This document shows positions 19,754-29,943 of a DNA stretch of 64,000 nucleotides, piece by piece; the first letter of the stretch is position 1, and each line of letters opens with the position of its first letter. Location: assembly GCF_009728835.1 (NCBI RefSeq), contig NZ_CP033455.1, positions 124,001-188,000 of the forward strand, in the 5' to 3' direction. A model generated the notes under the pieces. It saw only the letters and a program-made list of their open reading frames with translations. It did no database searches and was not told the origin of the DNA. This stretch comes from Ehrlichia ruminantium (GTDB lineage Bacteria > Pseudomonadota > Alphaproteobacteria > Rickettsiales > Anaplasmataceae). The position numbers were made by a program, and so were the translations under genes.

Positions 19754-21004
19754 CTATTCATGTCGTAGAATATCTGCTGGATCTTGACAAGCAGCTTTTC
19801 TTGCAGGAAGAATAGCTGCAACTAATGATAAAAATAAGGACAATAGTGATATCTTCACTATGTCTTCTACCATTAAAATAGAGGGTAAAGTATCAAAAAA
19901 ATAAATTATAGGATCGAAAATATTATTATGACTGATACTTTCTAGTAGATTTTTAATCTCATTGATATTTAAAGAGAATACTATCCCAAGTACACAGCCT
20001 ACCAATGTACCTATTAATCCTATAAAAAACCCACACATACAAAATATTCTAAGTATGCTACCACGTGTAACACCTAATGTACGCATTATAGCAATTGCCC
20101 CTCTTTTATCTTGTACCAATATAGACAGACTTGAAATAATATTAAATGTTGCAACTATTATAATTAAAGTCAATATAAAAAACATAACATTACTTTCGAC
20201 TTTTAATGCGTTGAAATAACTTCCTTGTTGCATTTTCCAGTCTTCTCCCTTCATGGATGTCTTATCTTCTATTAATTTTAATATTTCTGATGACCTATTT
20301 ACATCGTAAATCGAGACCTCAATATTACGAACTTTATTACCATAATGGAAGAACATCTGAGAAGAATGTAGGGGCATGTATACTAAAGTGCTATCGTACT
20401 CATACATTCCTAAGTCGAATATTGCGACAATTTGATATGTTTTCATGCGAGGGATACTACCTATTATAGTAGGGGTACTGTCTGATGAAACGATGGTTAT
20501 TTTATCTCCATTATTCACGTGGAGGATTTCAGCCAGCTTTATACCTATAATTATACCATTATCTAGTTCAGAAATATTACCTCTTACTATGTTGTCAGCT
20601 ATTATGTGTTTTCGTAGTATATCTTGTTTGCTTATTCCTCTTACTATTACTCCAGAGACATTTTGATTAGATTTTACCATAGCTTGATTTTCAGTAATAG
20701 GAATTGCATCAATTACACCGGGTATTTCTCTAATTGATTTTGCTATATCATTATAATTAGAATTTCCCTCGTTACCATTGAAATAAATTGCGATTTGACC
20801 ATTAACTCCTACAATACAATTTAACAACTTTTCACCAAACCCATTCATTACTGACATTACTATAATTAATGTTGCAACTCCTAGCGTGATTCCGATGAAA
20901 GATAGCATAGTAATCATAGAACACAGGAATTGTCTTCTATTAGATTGTAGATAACGTAATGCTAACATTAACTCGAGCTTAAATAACATTATAAGTACAT
21001 CCAA
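19754..21004 (-). CDS. lolC: Lipoprotein-releasing ABC transporter permease LolC/LolE
   Basis: Membrane subunit that extracts lipoproteins from the inner membrane for LolA. The 416-aa protein has the family N-terminus ELMLALRYLQSNRR followed by a membrane helix (about 30-50) with FIGITLGVATLIIVMSVMNGF, a large periplasmic domain, and three C-terminal helices with RGAIAIMRTLGVTRGSI and the closing PARKAACQDPADILRHE motif. It cannot be assigned to LolC versus LolE; many alphaproteobacteria use one protein. It heads the minus-strand cluster. The ATPase LolD is not here. Confidence 0.92.
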   Translation of the reverse strand: MDVLIMLFKLELMLALRYLQSNRRQFLCSMITMLSFIGITLGVATLIIVMSVMNGFGEKLLNCIVGVNGQIAIYFNGNEGNSNYNDIAKSIREIPGVIDAIPITENQAMVKSNQNVSGVIVRGISKQDILRKHIIADNIVRGNISELDNGIIIGIKLAEILHVNNGDKITIVSSDSTPTIIGSIPRMKTYQIVAIFDLGMYEYDSTLVYMPLHSSQMFFHYGNKVRNIEVSIYDVNRSSEILKLIEDKTSMKGEDWKMQQGSYFNALKVESNVMFFILTLIIIVATFNIISSLSILVQDKRGAIAIMRTLGVTRGSILRIFCMCGFFIGLIGTLVGCVLGIVFSLNINEIKNLLESISHNNIFDPIIYFFDTLPSILMVEDIVKISLLSLFLSLVAAILPARKAACQDPADILRHE

Positions 21005-21965
21005 CTAAATTATAGAACAGCATAATATTATTTGTTGATTGTTACTAGTAGTGATATTCAGGAATTTTATTATTAGGGTATGAATTGTCTGAATTTATAA
21101 TCTGTTCAAGTTACTTTTGGTATATCCAGTACATACGATTGGATATGAAAAACGCTACTTGGCATAAAGTGTGATTATCTAAAGTTTATTATGTAACCTA
21201 GATTTTATTGTGCTATGGTTTATCAATCGCATAATTTCTGACAATAGTTGTATTGAGTGAGTTAGAATAGTATGGAAAATTATGTGTTTTATATAGGATA
21301 TGTGTGACTTTCTGTATTATGAGAATTTTTAATTTGTTGTTTATAATGGTATCCATAGTATGTGTTATAGGTCATCCCTTTTACCTTTTATAATTCCCAT
21401 TTGTTATATATGTGTGATAGATTTTATGAAAAACATACTTTCTTATTTTGCAAATTTTCAATTTATTGCTTGTAGCAGTGTATAGAATATAGACTGTTCC
21501 TGTTATCTTTTGTAATTCTCATTTGTTGTATGTGTGTAATAGATTTTATGAAAAACATACTTTCTTATTTTGCAAATTTTCAGTTTATTGCTTGTAGCAG
21601 TGTATAGATATAGACTGTTCCTGTTATCTTTTGTAATTCTCATTTGTTGTATGTGTGTAATGGATTTTATGAAAAACATACTTTCTTGTTTTGCAAGTCT
21701 TCAATTTGTTATTTGTAGTGATATGTGGACTATATCTTGTGATTTCCGTTTATTGTTTATATATAATAGATTTTGTAGTAGCTATCTTCCCTACATTTCA
21801 TAATATTTCATTTGTTATTTGTAGTATGAAGTAGTTTTTGTAATGCTCATTGGTATCAATTGTGTGTTGTATTACATCTATATATGCTAATGATGTATTT
21901 AAAACACGTTGTCAAATAGCTTACCTTACAATATCCTTATATTTATTGTTTTAATAATAAATGTT
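21005..21965. other. Divergent spacer lolC-holA
   Basis: Spacer between divergent genes. The middle is a tandem array (listed separately). The left part 21005-21300 and the last 130 bp before holA are AT-rich without recognised features. Confidence 0.45.
21330..21830. repeat. Tandem array, ~121-bp unit, ~4 copies
   Basis: GATTTTATGAAAAACATAC recurs at 21420, 21542 and 21663, giving periods of 122 and 121 bp. Decayed copies extend the array on both sides. A 77-codon open frame inside it is a by-product of the repeat and is not called. Confidence 0.88.
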
Positions 21966-23000
21966 GTGAAAATTACGTCGTCAAAATTACGTACATTCTT
22001 AGGTGATGCACACTCTGTAAATAACATACTCATTTATGGTAATGATTATGGGAAAATTAGTATGTATAAAGATAAAATCATTAATAATATAAGGTCTAAT
22101 ATTGAGCTTACTATTATCAGTATTGATTTTTCCAGCGTAAATAAGAATCCGAGTCTGTTGTTTGTAGAACTTAGTACAATTCCTATGTTTTGTCCACATA
22201 AACTGCTCATATTAACAAATGGGGAGAAGATTCTATCTAAAGAACTAAAAGATGTATTAGAGCATAGTATTGGTAATAACTATGTTATTGTAGTTGCAGG
22301 TGAGTTACCAAGTGACTCTACATTAAGGCAATACTATGATGGTTCCTCAGATGCGGTATCTATAGGCTGCTACAAAGATGATAGTAATAACCTAGCATTT
22401 ATAGTGTCAGATTTTCTTATAGAAAATAAGATACAATTTAACAATGAGATATTACAATATTTGTGTCATGCTTTGTCTAAAAATCCTCATGCTTTACAGT
22501 CAGAACTTGAGAAGCTTATCTTATATATGGGAAATGATAAGAATTTAACAATTCAGAATATTCAAGCAGGACTACTTACAGAATTAGATCCGATATCAGA
22601 TGATCTGTATATATCTATTGTAGAACGAAATATAGAAAATTTTACAAAATTTTCCGATATTTTACTAAAAAATAAATTTACGCCGATATTGCTAATACGT
22701 GTACTTTTGAGGTACTTTTTAAGATTAGAATATATCATAAGAACGGTGAAGACCGGATTATCTATAGATCAAGTATTGAAGTTCATTCAACCTCCTGTGT
22801 TTTTTAAACTAGTTCCTACTATCAAAAGACATGTGACAAACATTTCACATTATGAAGTGAGTGACATAATACAGAAGCTACTAGAGATAGAAATACAGTG
22901 TAAGAAATCGGATTCAAATCAGGAAATGATATTCAAACACTATATTACGGTAATGATGAAAGGTAGACATGATTTTGAACATAGCAGAGTTTCCTCATAG
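21966..23000 (+). CDS. holA: DNA polymerase III subunit delta
   Basis: Clamp-loader subunit that opens the beta clamp. The product (344 aa from this start) has NNILIYGNDYGKISMYKDKI near the N-terminus (the degenerate nucleotide-binding strand), KLLILTNGEKILSKELKDVL, VIVVAGELPSDSTLRQYYD, an ALSKNPHALQSELEKLILY helix and the C-terminal collar domain ending near GRHDFEHSR. An upstream TTG at 21909 would add 19 hydrophobic residues; I prefer the GTG at 21966, giving MKITSSKLRTFL, because delta is a cytosolic protein. No clear ribosome binding site is visible for either. Confidence 0.88.
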   Translation: MKITSSKLRTFLGDAHSVNNILIYGNDYGKISMYKDKIINNIRSNIELTIISIDFSSVNKNPSLLFVELSTIPMFCPHKLLILTNGEKILSKELKDVLEHSIGNNYVIVVAGELPSDSTLRQYYDGSSDAVSIGCYKDDSNNLAFIVSDFLIENKIQFNNEILQYLCHALSKNPHALQSELEKLILYMGNDKNLTIQNIQAGLLTELDPISDDLYISIVERNIENFTKFSDILLKNKFTPILLIRVLLRYFLRLEYIIRTVKTGLSIDQVLKFIQPPVFFKLVPTIKRHVTNISHYEVSDIIQKLLEIEIQCKKSDSNQEMIFKHYITVMMKGRHDFEHSRVSS

Positions 23001-23682
23001 GTACAGTAGTGATTGTAAGTAGTATAAATTAGTTATAATTTTTTACGTTATACAAATGGGATGTTCGCGAAAGAAAAAAAAGATATCAATTAACAGAATT
23101 CAGGTATTAATTAATCTTATTTGGTGGACTTTAATTTCCGTTTAAGATTATGTGTTTTATAATGTATGAGATGTACATAACTTGTAAAATGTCGCATAAA
23201 TAACTTGTGAATTTTTACTATTTAATGGATAAACTTGTAGCTGTTAAGCAGATATTACTAGGAAAGTTACTAATGATAATTTTAACGAAGTAATCATTTT
23301 ATTTACTAATCTTACTCAACATGGTTTCAGTATACTATTTTAAACTCTACGTTTAAGAGATTACAGATATATGGAATTTTTACTAGTTCCATAATCTATA
23401 AAATAGAATAAATTATAAATTGCAATGATTATTCATTAATATCCTATTATGGCCGTTTTTGTTGGTGTGAAAAATTATTATTAGGACTCATATTTGTGGT
23501 TTTTATTTTGTAATATTTCTCTATATGTTATGTATATAAGTGAAGAATACACTTGCTCAGAGTTTTAATGGGAAAATGATGTTTTTATAATTATTTAGTA
23601 TAAGTGAAGCTATACTTTGCAAGTTTTTATTAAAGTCTTATAATAAATAATTCTTATTTTTAAATATTTTTAAGAATTTCTA
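23001..23682. other. Spacer holA-ccmF
   Basis: About 680 bp. Only a 29-codon frame at 23056-23145 attracts attention (listed separately). Segments near 23535 and 23598 share ATAAGTGAAG..TACACTT-like sequence, probably a decayed short duplication. It should hold the ccmF promoter. Confidence 0.4.
23056..23145 (+). CDS. Possible 29-aa small membrane peptide
   Basis: An ATG frame of 29 codons reading MGCSRKKKKISINRIQVLIN and then a Leu/Ile/Trp-rich tail (LIWWTLISV), i.e. a short basic head and one potential membrane helix. It begins 55 bp after holA. There is no clear Shine-Dalgarno and I recognise no family. It could be chance or the remnant of a longer gene. Confidence 0.2.
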   Translation: MGCSRKKKKISINRIQVLINLIWWTLISV

Positions 23683-25599
23683 ATGATTCATTTAATAGAT
23701 CTGCCTATTTTAATTGCTTGTCTATTATCTATAGCTTATCCATTTGTGAGTTTTGTATCTTCTCGTTATTTGAAAGTACTAACCGCAGTAGTATTTATAT
23801 CTACAAGTTATGCAATGGGATTATTGTTATATATACATATTACGGATGATTTTTCATTTTATAATGTATATTATAATTCACATACGACTAAGCCTTTACT
23901 GTATAAAATATCTGGTATTTGGGGCAATCATGAGGGATCTATTTTATTATGGATCTGGATAATCAGTTTGTATAACTTGTTGTTAGAGATGATTCTTGAT
24001 AGAGGAGATTTAAAGAAAGTAGCGATATCAATACAACATATGATCAACTTTGGATTTTTATTGTTTGCTATGTTAGTATCTAACCCATTTGTAAAAATTC
24101 CCGGTGTAGAACATGAAGGATTAGGATTCAACCCTATGTTACAGGATATAGGACTGATGGTACATCCTCCTATTTTATATTTAGGGTATGTGGGGTTTAG
24201 TGTTGTATTTTCTCTTGCAATTGCTGGTACTGTTGTACGGACTGATAATGTAAAATGGGCAGTAGTAATAAATAGGTGGGCTTTAGTTGCTTGGTCATTT
24301 TTGACACTAGGAATAGGGTTAGGTAGTTGGTGGGCTTATAGAGAATTAGGTTGGGGAGGATTTTGGTTTTGGGATCCAGTTGAAAATGCATCATTAATGC
24401 CTTGGTTACTTGGTACTGCTTTGATTCATTTATTACCTTTAGTGAAGAAGTTTAGTATTTGTTATAACTTTGCTACTCTATTATCAATATCTACGTTTAC
24501 TATGAGCCTTATTGGGACATTTTTAGTAAGGTCTGGTGTGTTGATTTCTGTACATGCCTTTGCTAATGATCCGGAGCGTGGTATGTATTTATTGATGTTA
24601 ATTAGTATAATAATTAGTAGTGGTATTCTAAGCTTTATTTTTTTTTGGAGAAAGATTCAAGTAAAACAGTATAACTTTTTTCTTATATCTAAGGTAACAA
24701 TGTTGTTGTTCAATAATGTTTTATTCTTGACAGCTTTTGCTATAGTGTTTGTTGGAACTATTTATCCCATTATATTAGAATTCATAACTGGTGATGTTAT
24801 TGCTATAGGAGCTCCTTATTATAATTCTTTATTTAACTATTTAATATTCTGTACTTTATTACTTATGGTAATTGTGTTGGGATTGGATTGGCATAATAAT
24901 AAAGTTATTGTAGAAAATTTTAAATTTTCTGGTCTAATTACTTTGCTTGTACTGCCCTTTATCCTAAATAATAATTTCTTTATTATTATTATAATCCTAT
25001 TATCTGTTTTATTGTGTCTGTCGGTATTAGAAGAGTATTGTAACAGAATAAAACTATTTTTAATGCCGCTATATGGTACTTTAAAGTTAGCAAAATCTTG
25101 TTCTGTAAAATATTATTCTATGATGCTTGCGCATATAGGTGTTGCGGTTTTTGTGTTAGGTATTGTTTGTTCTAGTGTGTGGGGTGAGGCATATGAACTG
25201 TATATGAAGCAAAATAGTTCCATTAATGTTAAGGATTTTCGGATTGTTTTGTCGAAATTGGATTTAATATATAAGGAAAACTATAATGCTATTCGTGGAA
25301 AATTCTCTATATTCAAATCTAACATTATGATAGGTAATGTATTTCCTGAAAATAGATTTTATTTGGTTGAAGGTGTAAGAAATACTGAAAGTGCAATATT
25401 GAGGTATTGGTTATCTGATATTTATGTTGTTATTGGTGATATAGATAAAACAAGGGGTATTGCTGTAAAGATATATTATAAACCGTTTTTGAATTTAATA
25501 TGGATCGGCTTTTTATTGATAGCATGTGGTGGTATAGTAGGTTTATTTTCTTATAGTAATAGAAATAATAAACAATTTTTAGTGCAGAATAATTATTAG
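23683..25599 (+). CDS. ccmF: Cytochrome c heme lyase subunit CcmF
   Basis: Attaches heme to apocytochrome c in the system I maturation pathway, in the inner membrane. The 638-aa polytopic protein has the family markers: GNHEGSILLWIWI in the third helix region, VHPPILYLGYVG, the periplasmic WWD domain at about 216-237 (WWAYRELGWGGFWFWDPVEN), LVRSGVLISVHAFANDPERG, and a C-terminal soluble loop before the last helix. The ATG at 23683 follows an AT-rich leader. It stands alone; other ccm genes are elsewhere apart from a possible CcmG-like thioredoxin at 58 kb. Confidence 0.96.
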   Translation: MIHLIDLPILIACLLSIAYPFVSFVSSRYLKVLTAVVFISTSYAMGLLLYIHITDDFSFYNVYYNSHTTKPLLYKISGIWGNHEGSILLWIWIISLYNLLLEMILDRGDLKKVAISIQHMINFGFLLFAMLVSNPFVKIPGVEHEGLGFNPMLQDIGLMVHPPILYLGYVGFSVVFSLAIAGTVVRTDNVKWAVVINRWALVAWSFLTLGIGLGSWWAYRELGWGGFWFWDPVENASLMPWLLGTALIHLLPLVKKFSICYNFATLLSISTFTMSLIGTFLVRSGVLISVHAFANDPERGMYLLMLISIIISSGILSFIFFWRKIQVKQYNFFLISKVTMLLFNNVLFLTAFAIVFVGTIYPIILEFITGDVIAIGAPYYNSLFNYLIFCTLLLMVIVLGLDWHNNKVIVENFKFSGLITLLVLPFILNNNFFIIIIILLSVLLCLSVLEEYCNRIKLFLMPLYGTLKLAKSCSVKYYSMMLAHIGVAVFVLGIVCSSVWGEAYELYMKQNSSINVKDFRIVLSKLDLIYKENYNAIRGKFSIFKSNIMIGNVFPENRFYLVEGVRNTESAILRYWLSDIYVVIGDIDKTRGIAVKIYYKPFLNLIWIGFLLIACGGIVGLFSYSNRNNKQFLVQNNY

Positions 25600-25800
25600 T
25601 ATTGCTTCTATGTGTAGAATGGAAATATATTTTACTTTGAAATTATATTTCTATATTTAGTTAAATTATAAACTATAATGTGGAGTATTTGATTTTCTGT
25701 AAGTGAAATGTTGGGATTTTTGTGTATATGTATGGATTAATTGTTGTATGGTTATATATTAGGGTGAAATTGAATCTGTGAATTTTTTATATGTAGAAAT

Positions 25801-26637
25801 ATGAATCAATTTATTATTTTGCCTAATAGAAGCATTATAATGTTTCATGGTTTGGATGCTAAGCAATTATTAAATCGCACTACAACAAATAATGTATTAA
25901 ATTTAGCGAATGATAGGACTATATACTCTTTACTTTTAACACCCAATGGTAGGTATCTTTATGATTTTTTTGTTGTTCAAAGTTCGAAATGTATATTACT
26001 AGATTGTCACAGTGCAGATAGGGACAGTCTTATTCAGAAGTTTTTGTTATATAAGTTGCAATCGAAGATAATTATTAAAGAGAAGAAACAGTACAGAGTA
26101 GGGGTTTATATTGGAGACCAATATAATAAATATCAAGCCGGGTATACTTATTATGAAAATAATGCCATTTTTTTCCAGGATCCTCGCTTATCAAAGTTAG
26201 GATTACGTGTAATATTTCATGAGTCTAATGAATTGTTTAGTTACTCAGCACAAAATTCAAGTAATTATGAAAAATATGAGATATTAAGAATTAGTAATAC
26301 TGTTCCGGATTGTAATAAGGATATGATACAAGGTACGTCATTTCCTTTGCAGTTTAGGATACAGCAATTAAATGGTGTTGATTTCAATAAGGGTTGTTAT
26401 ATAGGGCAAGAAGTTGTAGCACGTATGTATCGTGCTGGCATAAAAAAGAGTATATATACTATAGTTTCAGAGCATGAGCTTATTCAAGGGGCAAAAGTTG
26501 TACATAGTCAGCAAGAAATAGGAACTGTATTATCTTGTGTTGGAAATATGGGACTATGTTTATTGAATGTAAGTTCAGAAAGTGAGTTGTCTGATTTAAG
26601 AGTTGGGGATACTCAAGTGAAGATACTATCAAGTTAA
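25801..26637 (+). CDS. ygfZ: Folate-binding protein YgfZ (GcvT-like)
   Basis: Tetrahydrofolate-dependent protein needed for maturation or repair of some iron-sulfur enzymes. The 278-aa product has the GcvT-like N-terminal fold (MFHGLDAKQLLNRTTTNNV, LLTPNGRYLYDFFV) and the diagnostic KGCYIGQEVVARM motif starting at Lys197, with the conserved Cys199. Length is normal for the alphaproteobacterial form. It is monocistronic, about 200 bp after ccmF. Confidence 0.92.
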   Translation: MNQFIILPNRSIIMFHGLDAKQLLNRTTTNNVLNLANDRTIYSLLLTPNGRYLYDFFVVQSSKCILLDCHSADRDSLIQKFLLYKLQSKIIIKEKKQYRVGVYIGDQYNKYQAGYTYYENNAIFFQDPRLSKLGLRVIFHESNELFSYSAQNSSNYEKYEILRISNTVPDCNKDMIQGTSFPLQFRIQQLNGVDFNKGCYIGQEVVARMYRAGIKKSIYTIVSEHELIQGAKVVHSQQEIGTVLSCVGNMGLCLLNVSSESELSDLRVGDTQVKILSS

Positions 26638-27988
26638 GGATAGTAATTTTATAAATTTCTTTTTTTTTATGCACTATGTGTTGATAAGTGCGTGGTTTTC
26701 AAAACAAATGCATTGTAAATTAGTATGTATTTTTATATTGATCAAAGTTAATATTAAATTTTATCGGTTTATGTAGGCACTTTATATATGTAAAATTGTG
26801 TGTAATTAATCAGTATAATATATTCTGTTAGAATACTGGTCCCTATTAATTACGTGGCTTACCATACATCTGATTTGCTTGCTATAAAACATAGCTATTA
26901 TAACAAGTATTCCTCATCATGATTAAAAGTATTGATGAGTACTTATGATCTAAATTTTATTGGATAAATACTGTTTTTAATCAATGTCTGTGTTCATATA
27001 TTAAATACTTGTTGTCATATTATATATAATACTTATTAAATGTAATTATCTTAAATAGTATGTGTTTGTAAGTATAGAATAGCTAGTACATAATTATGCT
27101 ATACCATATGCAAATTAAGAATATGTGTAAAGGTCATGAGTTGTGTTGTTAGCAATGGTTCTAAAGATGTTGCTTGTTTGAGTATAGTTAATTGTGTGTA
27201 ATGATTTTAACAGTTGACTATAGTATTATACTATATATACATATAATTTATATTTAAAAGTATATACTACAAAGATATGTGTTATTTTACCAGGTATTTT
27301 AATATTGGTATTATAGATTTTGGGGTTGTTTTGTAATTAATAATTACATGTAATAGTTATAAATTCTGCATCAATATATAATAATTAATCATAGTATTTA
27401 CTATATATACATGTAAATTTTAAAGTTATATGCTTGCAAGGATGTTAGTTCTATTTTACTGGAAATAGTTGTATAAGTGTTGTAGTTTTTAGTACAGTAA
27501 ATCATATGTAATGATTTTGACAATTGACGTAGATATATTGTGATACTTAGCACCATCTTATACTGTATACATATGTAAGTTATTAAATATCATACAAAAG
27601 TGTGAATTATTTTTCTGGCATAGTTATAGAGTGTTATAGGTCTTGGTGTTATTTTGTAATGGTAATTACATGTAATGGTTATAAAATAAATCTGGCATGG
27701 GGGTAGTATTATGCCTCATATAGTTTGTGCTATGTGTATATGTAAACTATAATTTAGGAATATATGTTGCAAGAATGTGAATTCTTTTACTAAAAATGAT
27801 TATATAGGTATTGCCAGCTGAGTATGGTTAACCTTATATAATGGTTTTAGCCTTTAGTATAAGTGTTATGTTTAACATAGTCTTATCGTATACTAATTGT
27901 AGTTAAGAGTACGTATTACAAAATGTAGTTGTTTTGCCAATAGTAATTTTATGTAGATGTGTAATTTGTTACTGTAGTAGCATCATTA
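26638..27988. other. Spacer ygfZ-purF
   Basis: About 1.35 kb between convergent genes. The left half (26638-27150) is AT-rich with nothing recognised. The right half is a heavily decayed tandem array, listed separately. Confidence 0.45.
27150..27980. repeat. Decayed tandem array, ~160-bp unit, ~5 copies
   Basis: The block (T/A)GTAATGRTTTT(A/G) followed by a short variable stretch recurs near 27196, 27350, 27508, 27673 and 27835, spacing 154-165 bp. Each copy also contains a TATATACATATGTAA-like segment and a CAAGRATGTG-like segment. Identity between copies is far below that of the other arrays, so it looks like an old array no longer being homogenised. Confidence 0.7.
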
Positions 27989-29392
27989 TTAGTAAATATT
28001 ATTTGTATCTATTTCACCAATGGGATAGTCTCCAGTGAAGCATGCATCACAATACTGTGGAGCATCGTTGTTCCGTTTTGTATTGCATATTGCTTTATAG
28101 AGTCCGTCTATACTTAAGAAATGTAAGCTATCACATCCTAAGAGTTTGATGATTTCTGCTTTTGATAGGTAATTAGCTATTAATTTTGATTCTTCTGGAG
28201 TGTCTATACCATAAAAGCAAGAATGTATGGTTGGAGGGCTTGAAATTCTTAAGTGTATTTGTTTAGCACCTGCCTTATGTAATAGTGATATTATATTTTT
28301 TAAGGTTGTTCCTCGTACAATGCTATCATCTATTAAAACTATGATTTTATCTTTTAATATTGAAGAATTAGGATTGTGTTTAAGTTTTACTCCTATATTA
28401 CGAATATGATCATGAGGTTGTATAAAAGTTCTCCCTATATAATGGTTCCTAATAATACCAAACTCAAAGGGAATTTTGGTATATTCTGCAAATCCTAATG
28501 CAGCTGGTACTCCAGAATCTGGGACTGGTATTATCATATTTGTGCCTTTTGGTGCAGGATTTTCTATTGCTAATTCTCTTCCTATATTTTTACGTATTTC
28601 GTATACAGATTTGTTTTCCATAATACTATCTGGTCGTGCAAAATATACATATTCAAAAATACAAAAACTTGATTTCTGTTTTTTAAGTGGAAAAAGACTT
28701 GTTAAAGAGTTACTTTGATCAATTTTAACCAATTCTCCTGGTAAAATATCTCTGATAACTTGTGCTCCCACTATGTCTAATGCGCATGTTTCTGAAGCTA
28801 TTACATATGAATTATCTAACATGCCTAGTACTAGTGGTCTAATTCCATGTGGATCCCTACAGCAGACTAAAGTGTTATTTATCAAGATTACCAAAGAATA
28901 AGCACCCTTAATATTCTGTAATGCATATATTATATTATTCAGTATGGTATCTTGTGTATTAATAGCAATAAGGTGTGCTATTATTTCTGTGTCGATGTCT
29001 GATGAGAATATACATCCTTTTTTTATTAGTGATTCTCTAATTTGTACAGTATTAATAAGATTTCCATTGTGTGCTATTGCTAATTTCCCTAATTGACAAT
29101 CTAGAGTTATAGGTTGGGTGCCGGTTTTACTACCGCTTGTAGAATATCGTACATGTCCAATAGCGATGTTTCCTGATAAGTGATCTATTTTTGATTGTTG
29201 GGTAAAAATGCTGTTCACTTGTTCGTTAGAATAATAGCAATGGAAATTAGTGTTGTCAGATGTTATAACTCCAAATGATTCTTGACCTCTATGCTGAATA
29301 GCATGTAATCCTAAAATACAATTAATGGCAGCATAGTTGTTGTTATATATGGCAAATACTCCACATTCCTCATATATTTCGTTAAATTGCAT
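27989..29392 (-). CDS. purF: Amidophosphoribosyltransferase
   Basis: First committed step of purine synthesis: PRPP plus glutamine to phosphoribosylamine. The 467-aa product has the N-terminal nucleophile amidotransferase domain (EECGVFAIYN with Cys10; IQHRGQESFGV; GHVRYSTSG; AHNGNLIN) and the phosphoribosyltransferase domain with IIVLIDDSIVRGTTLKNII, then the CDACFTGDYP C-terminus. The short leader ahead of Cys10 may be a propeptide removed to expose the catalytic cysteine. A further ATG at 29434 would add 14 residues; I prefer 29392, but neither has a good Shine-Dalgarno. Together with purE and guaA it supports purine autonomy. Confidence 0.95.
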   Translation of the reverse strand: MQFNEIYEECGVFAIYNNNYAAINCILGLHAIQHRGQESFGVITSDNTNFHCYYSNEQVNSIFTQQSKIDHLSGNIAIGHVRYSTSGSKTGTQPITLDCQLGKLAIAHNGNLINTVQIRESLIKKGCIFSSDIDTEIIAHLIAINTQDTILNNIIYALQNIKGAYSLVILINNTLVCCRDPHGIRPLVLGMLDNSYVIASETCALDIVGAQVIRDILPGELVKIDQSNSLTSLFPLKKQKSSFCIFEYVYFARPDSIMENKSVYEIRKNIGRELAIENPAPKGTNMIIPVPDSGVPAALGFAEYTKIPFEFGIIRNHYIGRTFIQPHDHIRNIGVKLKHNPNSSILKDKIIVLIDDSIVRGTTLKNIISLLHKAGAKQIHLRISSPPTIHSCFYGIDTPEESKLIANYLSKAEIIKLLGCDSLHFLSIDGLYKAICNTKRNNDAPQYCDACFTGDYPIGEIDTNNIY

Positions 29393-29943
29393 GGTTAATT
29401 TAAGGATTAGAATTTTATTTGAGTATTCTAGCATAGAAAGGCAGAAAGTTTAATAAGTTATGTTGAAATATATGTAAATCTTGTTGTAATAGTAATATGA
29501 ATAATGAAATTTTATTTTTACTGAGGTAAAATCCTCACTATATTTTGTATTACTATATTAAAGTTGTATCAATATAGGTTAAAATTGATATTTTTTTCAT
29601 AAGTGTGCTTTAATGTTCATTATACTGTTTATATCTGGGTGAGTCATACAATTTGTTATATTTAAAATGTATAAATGTTAGTAAAAATAATATTTATGAA
29701 TTAACAAGTTTTATTTGTTAGGACTGACTTGATTTTTTTGATGATAAGAAAAAAATTGATTATTCTATAATTTTATATACTAGATCGTGGAATCTATTGT
29801 GCTAGTTAAGTATAGGTTTATTGTTATATATAAGTGCTGATGTTAATCTAAAACTGATCATAATAGTGTGAAATTTTTTGTATGTTGAGTAATAGTTCTT
29901 TATTAGACTAAAAGTCTGCTTTTTTTCATATTGTATATATGTA
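29393..29943. other. Spacer pth-purF
   Basis: About 550 bp without a gene. A small hairpin (AGACT-AAA-AGTCT) followed by GC and seven T residues at 29905-29926 reads as a terminator on the plus strand, although no plus-strand gene lies close by; it may be chance or close an unrecognised short transcript. The purF promoter should lie at the left edge. Confidence 0.35.

Noticed and set aside
21570-21803. 77-codon frame in the 121-bp array
   Set aside because: It lies in repeat sequence and differs between copies, without a start signal.
29905-29926. Plus-strand hairpin with T-tract near pth as a terminator feature
   Set aside because: Only five base pairs and no upstream plus-strand gene for more than 3 kb; noted in the spacer entry only.
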